Source: Thinopyrum elongatum
Lineage: Eukaryota; Streptophyta; Magnoliopsida; Poales; Poaceae
DNA length: 64,000 nucleotides
Reading direction: 5' to 3'
Assembly (NCBI GenBank): GCA_011799875.1
Contig: CM022302.1
Location: forward strand, 182,334,942 to 182,398,941
A program made the translations under genes and the position numbers. The notes beneath the pieces are model-generated. The model was not told where the DNA came from, did not search any database, and was given only the letters and a program-made list of their open reading frames with translations. The number at the start of each line of letters is the position of its first letter. The stretch's first letter is position 1. This document shows, one piece after another, positions 1-11,220 of this stretch.

Positions 1-1420
1 CCAATTTTCCTTTGACTTTAAATCTCTGTAGTCCTCTAGTTGGAGATACTCTGAGATACACGTATTCATCGGGCTCAAAACTGATTTGGCGGTGCTTTTG
101 ATCGTAGTAGCTCTTTTGACGGCTCTGAGCTACTTTCAGTCTGTCTTGAATAAGCTTCACTTTTGTTTCTGCTTCTTTAAGAACTTCGGGACCAAAAATT
201 TGACTTTCTCCGGTCTCTGACCAATTAAGTGGGGTACGGCACCTTCGTCCGTACAGGGCTTCAAAAGGTGACATTTTTAAACTGGCTTGATAACTGTTGT
301 TATATGAGAATTCCGCGTATGGTAAACTGTCTTCCCAGCTAACTCCGTAAGTGAGCACACATGCTCTTAGCATGTCCTCCAATATTTGATTTACCCGCTC
401 AGTTTGTCCTCCGGTTTGCGGGTGGTATGCTGTGCTGAACGTCAGTTGAGTTCCTAGGGCTTGCTGTAGGTGCTCCCAAAATCTAGAGACAAATTGGGTG
501 CCTCTGTCAGAGACTATGGTCTTGGGTACTCCGTGTAGGCAAACAATCCGGGAGAGATATAATCTGGCGAGTCGCTGTGTGGTGTATGTGGTTTTTACCG
601 GAATGAAATGTGCCACCTTGGTCAAATAATCTGTTATAACCCAGATAGCATCATTTCCATGTCGTGACCTTGGCAGTCCAACGATAAAATCTATTCCTAT
701 TACGTCCCATTTCCATTCAGGTACTCTGAGTGGCTGCAATAGTCCTGCTGGCCTCTGGTGTTCTGCTTTTATACGCTGGCATGAATCACAACGTGCGACA
801 TATACGGCTATATCTCTTTTCATCCCGTGCCACCAATAATTTTCTTGTAAATCCTTGTACATTTTTGTTCCTCCTGGATGGATAGAATATGGAGTGGTAT
901 GGGCTTCTGCCAAAATTTGTTGCTTTAATTCTTCCTTATTAGGCACACATATTCTTTTCCCGAACCATAAAATTCCCTGACCATCAACGGTAAAATCAAG
1001 CGCCTTGCCCAGTTTCATTTTCCTCTTAATCCCCTCAATACTTGGGTGTCCTTCTTGGGCTTCTTTGATCTGATCCTCTAATGTTGGTTTCATCTCCAGT
1101 TGATTAATGATTCCTTCTGAGACTAGGACCATATTGAGTTTGGCAAATTCTTGGTTGAACTCATGTTGTGAAAATTGCACACTATTATTATTGGTGCAGG
1201 GAATTCGGCTGAGAGCATCTGCCACAACATTTGCTTTACCCGGATGATAATGAATTCCGATATCGTAGTCCTTTATTAACTCAAGCCAGCGACGCAGTCT
1301 CAAGTTTAATTCCGGCTGGGTGAAAATATACTTAAGACTTTTGTGGTCCGTGTATATTTCACATCGCTCGCCGAGAAGAAAGTGTCGCCATTCTTTGAGT
1401 GCGTGTATTACCGCTGCTAG
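1..1420 (-). pseudogene. pol: RNase H C-terminus and integrase of the chromovirus pol
   Basis: This stretch continues the pol frame downstream of a TAG at 1423-1421 and stays in that frame wherever I checked to the window edge. It starts with RNase H residues ([15 protein letters not shown], then [11 protein letters not shown]), followed by a [16 protein letters not shown] linker. The integrase shows a zinc-binding remnant ([16 protein letters not shown]) and the DDE core: the first Asp in [11 protein letters not shown], the second in VSDRGTQF (Asp codon 508-506) and Glu in GGQTERVNQ. The C-terminal [13 protein letters not shown] module lies near position 1. A chromodomain, if present, would be outside the window. 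Integrase joins the cDNA copy to the host chromosome. The upstream stop removes it from the gag-pol reading frame. Confidence 0.85.
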
Positions 1421-3655
1421 CTACAGATCATGCGTAGGATAATTCTCCTCGTGTCGTCGTAGCTGTCTTGAGGCATAAGCCACGACTTTTCCTTCTTGCA
1501 TCAATACACATCCAAGGCCTTTCCTGGACGCGTCATAGTATATCTCAAACTTATTGTGCACATTGGGTACGACCAGAACGGGTGCCGTTGTTAATCTTTT
1601 CTTCAATTCTTGGAAACTTTTCTCACAAGCTTCAGTCCATTCAAACTTCTTATCCTTCTTAAGCAATTGGGTCATGGGTTTAGCTATGGTGGAAAATCCT
1701 TCGATAAATCTTTGGTAATATCCTGCCAGACCAAGAAAACTCCTGACCTCAGTCATGTTGGTGGGTTGTTTCCATTCTTGGACAACTTTTACCTTGCTTG
1801 GGTCCACTGCTATCCCATCCTGTGTCAGAACGTGTCCTAGGAAGCCAACTTCTCGTAACCAAAATTCACATTTACTGAATTTGGCATAAAGTTGGTTTTT
1901 CCTCAATTCTTCCAGGACTATTCGTAGGTGTTGTTCGTGTTCTTCGGGTGTCTTGGAGTAGATAAGTATGTCATCAATAAATACGACCATGAACTTGTCC
2001 AAATATTTCAAGAAAACCTTATTCATGAGATGAACAAAATAAGCAGGAGCGTTGGTTAAGCCAAACGGCATCACTGTAAATTCGTACAATCCATATCTGG
2101 TAGTAAATGCAGTCTTGGGTATATCTGACGATCGGATTTTCAATTGGTGGTAGCCTGACCTCAAATCTATTTTTGAGAATACCTTGGCTTCTACTAGCTG
2201 TTCGAACAAGTCATTTATCCTGGGCAGCGGGTATTTATTTTTTATGGTGACCATATTGAGAGCCCTGTAATCAATACATAGTCTGAGGGTACCATCCTTT
2301 TTCTTAGCAAATAAAACTGGCGATCCCCATGGTGACGAGCTGGGTCTGACGTACCCTTTTTCCATTAATTCCTTAATTTGTTTCTTTAGTTCAGCCAATT
2401 CGGTTGGAGCCATACGATACGGCTTCTTATAAATGGGAGCCATTCCAGGTGCTAATTCAATAACGAACTCAATTTCCCGATCAGGTGGCATGCCTGGTAG
2501 CTCCTCTGGAAATACATCGGGGTATTCACAGACTACAAGGACCTTACTTAATTCTGCCGCATCCACTTGATTTAATTTTCCTTGTGATGCGGAAATCCTC
2601 CTTGTGCCAAATTTTATTGTTTCTCCCTGGCATCTTGTAAGAGTCACCGTGCGGTTGTAGCAGTCTATGAAACCTTTATTTTTGGTTAACCAATCCATTC
2701 CCAGAATAACATCCAGTTCGACTGCTTCCAGAACAATAAGGTTGGCTAAAAATACCATTCCTTTGATCTCGATATTTACATCCTTGCAGTACCATTGTGT
2801 GCTTTGCTTCGATCCCGGGGACTGAATAACCATGGAATTTTGCAAAGGCGAAAAAGAAAATCGATTCTCCGCGGCAAACTTTTTAGAGATGCATGAATGG
2901 GAAGCTCCAGAATGAAATAAAACTGTAGCATTAATTGAGTTGACAGGAAACGTACCGAACACAATATCCGGTGCATTTTGTGCTTCCTCAAAGGTCACGT
3001 GGTTGACTTGTCCCTTCCTTTGGTTGTTATTGTGGTTGATGTTGTTGTGCTTGGGGGCTATGTTTGTACCACGGCCATTGTTGTTGGGCTTAGTAGTATT
3101 ATTTCCCTGCTTTGGGCATTTCTTGGAGTAATGCCCTTCTCCTTCGCAGGCATAGCAGGTGATGCCCAGATAGTATGATGTATCTCTGGTTCTGTTGTTG
3201 AAAGCACTGTGGTTCTGCTGCGGTGCTACAGCTGTGGGTCGAGGTAGTAGTTTTGCTGGTCGGTGTGTTGTGGGCTTCTGAAATTCATTCTTGGGTTTAT
3301 TGTTGCGAACCTGAGATGACTGGTTCATACGGCGCTTGCGTATCTCGTTCATGTTACGATGCTCGTTCTCCAGTATAATTGCCTTGTCCACCAGTGTCTT
3401 GAAATCAGGAAAGGTGTGGACCACCAGTTGGCATTTTACAGACGGAATAAGTCCATCGAGAAACTTTTCCATCTTTTTGCCTTCTGTCATATATTCATCG
3501 TTGGTGTACCGGGCCAGCTGAGTAAACTGATCCAGGTACTGTGTCACCATGGTGCCTCGCTGCTTGAGATCCTCAAACTCCCTCTTTTTCAGTTTCATGA
3601 TACTGTTGGGGATATGTGCTCCCCGAAAATTTTCCTTGAATTGTTCCCATGTCAT
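1421..3655 (-). pseudogene. pol: Gag C-terminus, protease, RT and RNase H N-terminus of the chromovirus
   Basis: A 744-codon frame. Residues 1-110 are the end of the retrotransposon Gag domain ([17 protein letters not shown]). A zinc knuckle C-X2-C-X4-H-X4-C sits at 167-180. The retropepsin starts near 245, where the catalytic D-S/T-G triad reads HSGAS (His at 248, codon 2914-2912), so the active-site aspartate is lost; the ILGMDWL flap motif remains at 317-323. RT runs from about 410 ([11 protein letters not shown]) through [18 protein letters not shown] and the catalytic FIDDILIYS at 559-567. RNase H begins near 705 ([10 protein letters not shown]). A TAG at 1423-1421 ends the frame inside RNase H. 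The first ATG (3655) is only an internal methionine: true gag starts upstream in another frame. Confidence 0.93.
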
Positions 3656-4062
3656 ATTGGCTCCGTTGGGATGAGTGTGGCATAAGTTTTCCCACCATGA
3701 TGTTGCTGTACCAGAAAAATAGTATGGGGTATAAAGTACTTTTCCCCGGTCCGTACACTGGCAATAACCAATTTTCTTTCAATATCATGTAGCCAATCAT
3801 CTGCCTCCAATGGTTTGTCGGTGTGAGAAAACACAGTAGGATTGGTCTTCTGGAGCTCAGATAATTTTGACCTGTTCTGATTTTGTCCTTGGTGGTTTCC
3901 CATATTGATTAAATGTTGCATCATTTCTTGGTGCTATTGCTGGCTTTGCTCGTACAGACGGCACACTTGTGAAAATGCTGTGTCACTGTCCTGTTGACTA
4001 CTCTGTCCTTGTGTAAAATTATTTCCCATCTGTCCATGGTTGCTCTCTGGCGGATTTGGCAT
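3652..4062 (-). pseudogene. gag: Gag N-terminus of the chromovirus, broken
   Basis: The likely gag start is the ATG at 4062-4060, in a frame that runs past a TAG at 3936-3934 (CAATAGCAC context) into LSELQKTNPTVFSH, a typical Gag N-terminal segment (target-like [11 protein letters not shown]). The frame is lost near 3740-3746, where a run of A residues appears to have gained or lost one base. The Gag homology continues in the frame of the next segment (3655-1421). Gag would form the virus-like particle core in the cytoplasm. With one nonsense codon and one frameshift this copy cannot make it. Confidence 0.75.
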
Positions 4063-4188
4063 AGAACGGGTCTAGGGGCGATGCATTTTCTTTCTGGGGG
4101 TATTTGTGTAACACCAATGAGAAAAGAAATTATAAAGGCAACAAGAAAAAAAAATTTAAGAGACTGAAAATAAATCTCCCCCCAGGAT
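4063..4188 (-). other. Short leader of the chromovirus between gag and the copia insertion
   Basis: About 125 bp of AT-rich sequence upstream of the gag ATG on the minus strand, with poly-A-rich stretches. It continues on the far side of the copia element at 12963. I see no ORF or site in it. Confidence 0.6.
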
Positions 4189-4193
4189 GTAAG
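4189..4193. repeat. Target-site duplication GTAAG, left copy
   Basis: The five bases GTAAG directly before the 5' LTR of the copia element are repeated exactly after its 3' LTR at 12958-12962. A 5-bp duplication is what LTR-retrotransposon integrases produce. The two copies also fix the element ends exactly. Confidence 0.97.
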
Positions 4194-5930
4194 TGTTGGA
4201 AATATGCCCTAGAGGCAATAATAAAATGGTTATTATTATATTTCCTTGTTCATGATAATTGTCTGTTATTCATGCTATAATTGTGTTATCCGGAAATCGT
4301 AATACATGTGTGAATACATAGACCACAACATGTCCCTAGTAAGCCTCTAGTTGACTAGCTCGTTGATCAATAGATGGTTACGGTTTCCTGACCATGGACA
4401 TTGGATGTCATTGATAACGGGATCACATCATTAGGAGAATGATGTGATGGACAAGACCCAATCCTAAGCCTAGCACTAGATCGTGTAGTTCGTTTGCTAA
4501 AGCTTTTCCAATGTCAAGTAACTTTTCCTTAGACCATGAGATTGTGCAACTCCCGGATACCGTAGGAGTGCTTTGGGTGCACCAAACGTCACAACGTAAC
4601 TGGGTGGCTATAAAGGTGCACTACGGGTATCTCCGAAAGTATCTGTTGGGTTGGCACGAATCGAGACTGGGATTTGTCACTCCATGTAACGGAGAGGTAC
4701 CTCTGGGCCCACTCGGTAGGACATCATCATAATGAGATCAATGTGATCAAGGAGTTGTTCACGGGATGATGTGTTACGGAAACGAGTAAAGAGACTTGCC
4801 GGTAACGAGATTGAACAAGGTATCGAGATACCGACGATCGAATCTCGGGCAAGTATCGTACCGATAGACAAAGGGAATTGCGTACGGGATTGATTGAATC
4901 CTCGACATCGTGGTTCATCCGATGAGATCATCGAGGAGCATGTGGGAGCCAACATGGGTATCCAGATCCCGCTGTTGGTTATTGACCGGAGAGTCGTCTC
5001 GGTCATGTCTGCGTGTCTCCCGAACCCGTAGGGTCTACACACTTAAGGTTCGGTGACGCTAGGGTTATAGAGATATTAGTATGCGGTAACCCGAAGGTTG
5101 TTCGGAGTCTCGGATGAGATCCTGGACGTCACGAGGAGTTCCGGAATGGTCCGGAGGTAAAGATTTATATATGGGAAGTCCTATTTTGGCCACCGGAAAA
5201 TGTTCAGGATTTTTCGGTATTGTACCGAGAAGGTTCTAGAAGGTTCCGGAGTGGGGCCCACTTGCATGGGGGGACCCACATGAACGTGGGTAGTGGGGGC
5301 AAGGCCCCACACCCCTAGTCAAGGCGCACCAAGATTCCCCCTTAGAAGGAATAAGATCATATCCCGAAGGGATAAGATCAAGATCCCTAAAAAAGGGGGA
5401 TAACAATCGGTGGGGAAGGGAAAGGATGGGATTTCTTTCCTTCCACCTTTGCCAACGCCCCAATGGACTTGGAGGGCAAGAAACCAGCCCCCTCCACCCC
5501 TATATATAGTGGGGAGGTGCATGGGAGAAACAGCGCAGCCCCTGGCGCCTCCCTCTCCCTCCCGTGACACCTCTTCCTCCTCCAGTAGCGCTTGGCGAAG
5601 CCCTGCTGAAATCCCGCTGCTTCCACCACCACACCGTCGTGCTGCTGGATCTCCATCAACCTCTCCTCCCCCCTTGCTGGATCAAGAAGGAGGAGACGTC
5701 TCTGCTCCGTACGTGTGTTGAACGCGGAGGTGCCGTCCGTTCGGCGCTCGGTCATCGGTGATTTGGATCACGACGAGTACGACTCCATCAACCCCGTTCT
5801 CTTGAACGCTTCCGCTCGCGATCTACAAGGGTATGTAGATAAACTCCCCTCTCACTCGTTGCTAGATGACTCCATAGATTGATCTTGGTGATGCGTAGAA
5901 AATTTTAAAATTCTGCTACGTTCCCCAACA
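4194..5930 (+). repeat. 5' LTR of the copia element
   Basis: 1737 bp, TGTTGG...CCAACA. It carries the element promoter: a TATATATA box at 5501-5508 between GC-rich flanks. Reading frames of 60-120 codons inside it occur identically in the 3' LTR and are not genes. Confidence 0.97.
5501..5508 (+). promoter_or_regulatory. TATA box of the copia 5' LTR
   Basis: TATATATA within CCACCCC...GTGGGG, about 430 bp before the LTR end, the position expected for the U3/R promoter. The same motif lies in the 3' LTR at 12528-12535. Confidence 0.7.
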
Positions 5931-5931
5931 G

Positions 5932-5948
5932 TGGCATCATGAGCTAGG
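5932..5948 (+). other. Primer-binding site of the copia element
   Basis: TGGCATCATGAGCTAGG begins two bases after the 5' LTR. It resembles the initiator-methionine tRNA site (TGGTATCAGAGC type) used by this family, with differences. Confidence 0.75.
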
Positions 5949-7216
5949 TCTATGCGTAGTATCTTGCACGAGTAGAACACAAAGTAGTTGTGGGCGTCAA
6001 TTTGTCAATCTTCTTGCCGTTACTAGTCTTATCTTGATTCGGCGGCACTGTGGGATGAAGCGGCCCGGACCGACCTTACACGTACGCTTACGTGAGACAG
6101 GTTCCACCGACTGACATGCACTAGTTGCATAAGGTGGCTAGCGGGTGTCTGTCTCTCCCACTTTAGTCGGATCGGATTCGATGAACAGGGTCCTTATGAA
6201 GGGTAAATAGAAATTGGCATATCACGTTGTGGTTTTGGCGTAGGTAAGAAACGTTCTTGCTAGAAACCTATAGCAGCCACGTAAAAACTTGCAACAACAA
6301 TTAGAGGACGTCTAACTTGTTTTTGCAGCAAGTGCTTTGTGATGTGATATGGCCAAAGGATGTGATGAATGATATATGTGATGTATGAGATGATCATGTT
6401 CTTGTAATAGGAATCACGACTTGCATGTCGATGAGTATGACAACCGGCAGGAGCCATAGGAGTTGTCTTAATTTATTATATGACCTGCGTGTCATTGAAA
6501 TTCGCCATGTAATTACTTTACTTTATTGCTAACCTTTAGCCGTAGTAGTAGAAGTAATAGTTGGCGAGACAACTTCATGAAGACACGATGATGGAGATCA
6601 TGATGATGGAGATCATGGTGTCATGCCGGTGACGATGATGATCATGGAGCCCCGAAGATGGAGATCAAAAGGAGCAAAGTGATAATAGCCATATCATGTC
6701 ACTATTTTGATTGCATGAGATGTTTATCATGTTTTTGCATCTTATTTGCTTAGAACGACGGTAGCATATATAAGATGATCCCTTACTAAAATTTCAAGAA
6801 AGTGTTCCCCCTAACTGTGCACCGTTGCGAAGGTTCGTTGTTTCGAAGCACTACGTGTTGATCGGGTGTGATAGATTCTAACGTTCGAATACAACGGGTG
6901 TAAGCCAGATTTACACAGCAATACACTTAGGTTGACTTGACGAGCCTAGCATGTACAGACATGGCCTCGGAACACAAGAGACCGAAAGGTCGAGCATGAG
7001 TCGTATAGAAGATACGATCAACATGGGGATGTTCACCGTTGATGACTAGTCCGTCTCACGTGATGATCGGACACGGCCTAGTCGATTCGGATCATGTAAT
7101 CACTTAGATGACGAGAGGGATGTCTATCTGAGTGGGAGTTCATTACATAATTTGATTAGATGAACTTAATTGTCATGGACTTAGTCTAAATGTTACATAT
7201 CTATCTTGTAGATCAA
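5949..7216 (+). other. Untranslated leader of the copia element
   Basis: About 1.27 kb between the primer site and the Gag start with no long frame on the plus strand, as is usual in this family. A short stretch at about 6580-6670 repeats GATGATGGAGATCATG-like units. This region would hold packaging and dimerisation signals, but none can be pinpointed by eye. Confidence 0.6.
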
Positions 7217-8437
7217 ATGGCCAACGCTAATGTTACCCTCAACTTCAACGCGTTCCTAGAGAAAAACAAGCTGAAAGATGATGGTAGCAACTATGCGGAC
7301 TGGGTCCGTAACCTGAGGATTATCCTCATAGCTGCCAAGAAATCATATGTCCTTGAAGCACCGTTAGGTGACCCACCTGCTCTCCCAGCACTGCCAGACG
7401 ATTTGAACGTTTGGCAGACACGCACCGATGATTACTCCTTCGTTCAGTGCGGCATGCTCTTCAGCTTAGAACCGGGGCTCCAAAAGCGTTTTGAGCATCA
7501 CGGAGCATATGAGATGTTCGAAGAGCTGAAAATGGTTTTCCAAGCTCATGCCCGGATCGAGAGATATGAAGTCTCCGATAAGTTCTACAGCTGTAAGATG
7601 GAGGAAAATAGTTCTGTCGGCGAGCACATACTCAAAATGTCTGGGTTGCACAGCCGCTTGTCTCAGCTGGGAGTTAATCTCCCGGATGACGCGGTCGTTG
7701 ACAGAATCCTTCAGTCGCTTCCACCTAGCTACAAGAGCTTCGTGATGAACTTCAACATGCAGGGGATGGAAAAGACCATTCCTGAGGTATATGCGATGCT
7801 GAAGTCAGCGGAGGCAGAGATCAGAAAGGAACATCAAGTGTTGATGGTGAATAAAACCACTAAGTTCAAGAAGGGCAAGGGTAAGAAGAACTTCAAGAAG
7901 GACGGCAAGGGAGTTGCCGCGCCCGGTAAGCCAGCTGCCGGGAAGAAGTCGAAGAATGGACCCAAGCCTGAGGCTGAGTGCTTTTATTGCAAGGGAAACG
8001 GTCACTGGAAGCGAAACTGCCCCAAGTACTTGGCGGACAAGAAGGCCGGCAATACCAAAGGTATATATGATATACATGTAATTGATGTGTACCTTACCAG
8101 CACTCGTAGTAGTTCCTGGGTATTTGATACCGGTGCGGTTGCTCATATTTGTAACTCAAAGCAGGAACTGCGGAATCAGCGTAGACTGGCAAAGGACGAG
8201 GTGACGATGCGCGTCGGGAATGGTTCCAAGGTCGATGTGATCGCCGTCGGCACGCTACCTCTGCATCTACCTACGGGATTAGTTTTAAACCTCAATAATT
8301 GTTATTTAGTACCAGCTTTGAGCATGAACATTGTATCTGGATCTCGCTTAATGCGAGATGGCTACTCATTTAAATCTGAGAATAATGGTTGTTCTATTTA
8401 TATGAGAGATATGTTTTATGGTCATGCCCGCTGGTGA
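7217..8437 (+). pseudogene. gag: Copia Gag and N-terminal part of protease, frameshifted
   Basis: I choose the ATG at 7217 (MANANVTLNF, the typical family start) rather than the in-frame ATG at 7190. The Gag core (DDGSNYADWVRNLRIIL, then UBN2-like repeats) is followed by a Lys-rich linker, a zinc knuckle C-X2-C-X4-H-X4-C from residue 255 (CFYCKGNGHWKRNC) and the retropepsin active site DTG at about 304-306 (WVFDTGAVAHIC). The frame ends at TGA 8435-8437 because a run of C residues near 8427 is one base short of what the downstream frame needs. Gag and protease up to that point look intact, so Gag could still be made, but protease is fused out of frame. Confidence 0.92.
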
Positions 8438-8940
8438 ATGGTTTATTTTTATTGAATCTCGAACGTGATGTTACACATGTTTATAATGTGAATGCCAAGA
8501 AATGCAAGGTTGATAACGATAGTCCCACATACTTGTGGCACTGCCGCCTTGGTCATATCGGTGTTAAACGCATGAAGAAACTCCATGCAGATGGACTTTT
8601 GGAGTCTCTTGATTATGAATCATTTGACAGATGCGAACCATGCCTCTTGGGCAAGATGACCAAGACTCCGTTCTCCGGAACAATGGAGCGAGCAACCAAC
8701 TTATTGGAGATCATACATACTGATGTGTGTGGTCCAATGAGTGTTGAGGCTCGCGGTGGTTATCGTTATGTTCTCACCCTCACCGATGATTTGAGTAGAT
8801 ATGGGTATGTCTACTTGATGAAGCACAAGTCTGAGACCTTTGAAAAGTTCAAGGAATTTCAGAGTGAGGTTGAGAATCAACGTGACAAGAAAAATGAAGT
8901 TCTTACGATCAGATCGTGGAGGAGAATATTTGAGTCATGA
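8418..8940 (+). pseudogene. pol: Copia GAG-pre-integrase and integrase, first segment
   Basis: This segment is in the frame one base off from Gag. It holds the pre-integrase zinc-binding module (WHCRLGHIGVKRM, then CEPCLLGKM) and the first part of the integrase core: the first catalytic Asp in HTDVCGPM and the TDDLSRYGYVYLM strand. A second shift near 8899-8905, in a run around TTCTTACG, moves the homology back to the original frame, so this reading ends spuriously at 8940. Integrase inserts element cDNA into the genome. Confidence 0.9.
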
Positions 8941-9394
8941 ATTTGGCACGCACTTAAGGAAATGTGGAATTGTTTCACAACTCACGCCGCCTGGAACACC
9001 TCAGCGTAATGGTGTGTCCGAACGTCGTAATCGCACTCTATTGGATATGGTGCGATCTATGATGTCTCTTACCGATTTACCGCTATCCTTTTGGGGTTAT
9101 GCTTTAGAGACTGCCGCATTCACTTTAAATAGGGCACCGTCAAAATCCGTTGAGACGACACCGTATGAATTATGGTTTGGGAAGAAACCTAAGCTGTCGT
9201 TTCTGAAAGTTTGGGGATGCGATGCTTATGTGAAGAAACTTCAACCAGAGAAGCTCGAACCCAAGTCGGAAAAATGCGTATTCATAGGATACCCTAAGGA
9301 AACTATTGGGTATACCTTCTACCTAAGATCCGAGGGCAAGATCTTTGTTGCCAGGAATGGATCCTTTCTAGAGAAAGAGTTTCTCTCGAAATAA
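8897..9394 (+). pseudogene. pol: Copia integrase, second segment, ending at a nonsense codon
   Basis: Back in the Gag frame: LRSDRGGEYLSHEF carries the second catalytic Asp. The Glu is in TPQRNGVSERRNRTLLD, followed by the C-terminal domain (VWGCDAYVKKL, VFIGYPKET). The frame is cut by TAA at 9392-9394, after FLSK; the homology continues directly in the same frame afterwards, so this is a point nonsense mutation rather than a rearrangement. Confidence 0.92.
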
Positions 9395-11188
9395 GTAAGT
9401 GGGAGGAAAGTGGAGCTTGATGAGATGACCCTCGAACCGGAGAGTAGCGCAGCACAGGAAAATGTTTCTGTGGAGCCTACACCGGCTAGAGAGGAAGTTA
9501 TTGATAATGATCATGATCAAGCTACCACTGAACTTCGAAGGTCCACGAGGACACGTTCCGCACCAGAGTGGTATGGCAATCCTGTCCTGGAAATCATGTT
9601 GTTAGACAACAGTGAACCTTCGAACTATGAAGAAGCGATGGCGGGCCCGGATTCCGACAAATGGCTTGAAGCAATGAAATCCGAGATAGGATCCATGTAT
9701 GAAAACGAAGTATGGACTTTGACTGACTTGCCCGATGATCGGCAAGCCATAGAAAATAAATGGATCTTTAAGAAGAAGACTGACGCGGATGGTAATGTGA
9801 CCATCTATAAGGCTCGGCTTGTCGCTAAGGGTTATCGACAAGTTCAAGGGGTTGACTACGATGAGACTTTCTCACCCGTAGCGAAGCTGAAATCCGTCAG
9901 AATCATGTTAGCAATTGCCGCATACTATGATTATGAGATATGGCAAATGGACGTCAAAACGGCATTCATTAATGGTTTTCTTAAGGAAGAGTTGTATATG
10001 ATACAACCGGAAGGTTTTGTCGACCCTGAGAATGCTGACAAGGTATGCAAGCTCCAGCGCTCAATCTATGGGCTGGTGCAAGCATCTCGGAGTTGGAACA
10101 TTCGCTTTGACGAGATGATCAAAGCGTTTGGGTTCACACAGACTTATGGAGAAGCCTGTGTTTACAAGAAAGTGAGTGGGAGCTCTGTAGCATTTCTCAT
10201 ATTATATGTGGATGACATACTGCTGATGGGAAATGATATAGAATTCTTGGAAAGTATAAAGGCCTACTTGAATAAGTGTTTTTCAATGAAGGACCTTGGA
10301 GAAGCTGCTTATATATTATGCATCAAGATCTATAGAGATAGATCGAGACGCCTCATAGGTCTTTCGCAAAGCACATACCTTGATAAGATATTGAAGAAGT
10401 TCAATATGGATCAGTCCAAGAAGGGGTTCTTGCCTGTATTGCAAGGTGTGAAATTGAGCTCGGCTCAATGCCCGACCACGGCAAAAGATATAGAAGAGAT
10501 GAGTGTCATCCCCTATGCCTCAGCCATAGGGTCTATTATGTATGCCATGCTGTGTACCAGACCTGATGTAAACCTTGCTGTAAGTTTGGTAGGTAGGTAC
10601 CAAAGTAATCCCGGCAAGGAACACTGGACAGCGGTCAAGAACATCCTGAAGTACCTGAAAAGGACTAAGGATATGTTTCTCGTATATGGAGGTGACGAAG
10701 AGCTCGTCGTAAAGGGTTACGTCGACGCTAGCTTCGACACAGATCTGGATGACTCCAAGTCACAAACCGGATACGTGTATATTTTGAATGGTGGAGCGGT
10801 AAGCTGGTGCAGTTGCAAGCAAAGCGTCGTGGCGGGTTCTACATGCGAAGCGGAGCACATAGCAGCCTCGGAGGCAGCACACGAAGCAGTATGGATGAAG
10901 GAGTTCATCACCGACCTAGGAGTCATTCCAAATGCGTCGGGTCCAATGGCTCTCTTCTGTGACAACACTGGAGCTATTGCCCTTGCCAAGGAGCCCAGGT
11001 TTCACAAAAGGACCAGGCATATCAAGCGTCGCTTCAACTCCATACGTGAACATGTTCAAGATGGAGACATAGATATTTGTAAAGTGCACACGGATTTGAA
11101 TGTAGCAGATCCGTTGACTAAACCTCTTTCACGAGCAAAACATGATCAACACCAGTACTCTATGGGTGTTCGATTCATCACAATGTAA
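9395..11188 (+). pseudogene. pol: Copia reverse transcriptase and RNase H
   Basis: Same frame as the integrase end. After a linker, RT starts near EAMKSEIGSMYENEVWTL, continues through KARLVAKGYRQ, FSPVAKLKSVR and WQMDVKTAFINGFL, and has the catalytic YVDD at 10205-10216. RNase H follows with DASFDTDLDDSKSQTGYV, SVVAGSTCEAEH and FCDNTGAIALAKEP, ending at TAA 11186-11188 with the usual VADPLTKPL tail. No internal lesion is visible here, so this enzyme half is intact in sequence. It lacks a start of its own; the first in-frame GTG at 9410 has no special status. Confidence 0.95.
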
Positions 11189-11206
11189 CTAGATTATTGA
11201 CTCTAG

Positions 11207-11220
11207 TGCAAGTGGGAGAC
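11207..11220 (+). other. Polypurine tract of the copia element
   Basis: GCAAGTGGGAGAC directly before the 3' LTR. It is the short purine-rich site where plus-strand DNA synthesis starts. Confidence 0.75.

Noticed and set aside
5236..5761. Frames of 65-122 codons in the copia LTR
   Set aside because: They recur identically in the other LTR (12263-12788) and overlap on both strands around the TATA box; LTR sequence, not genes.
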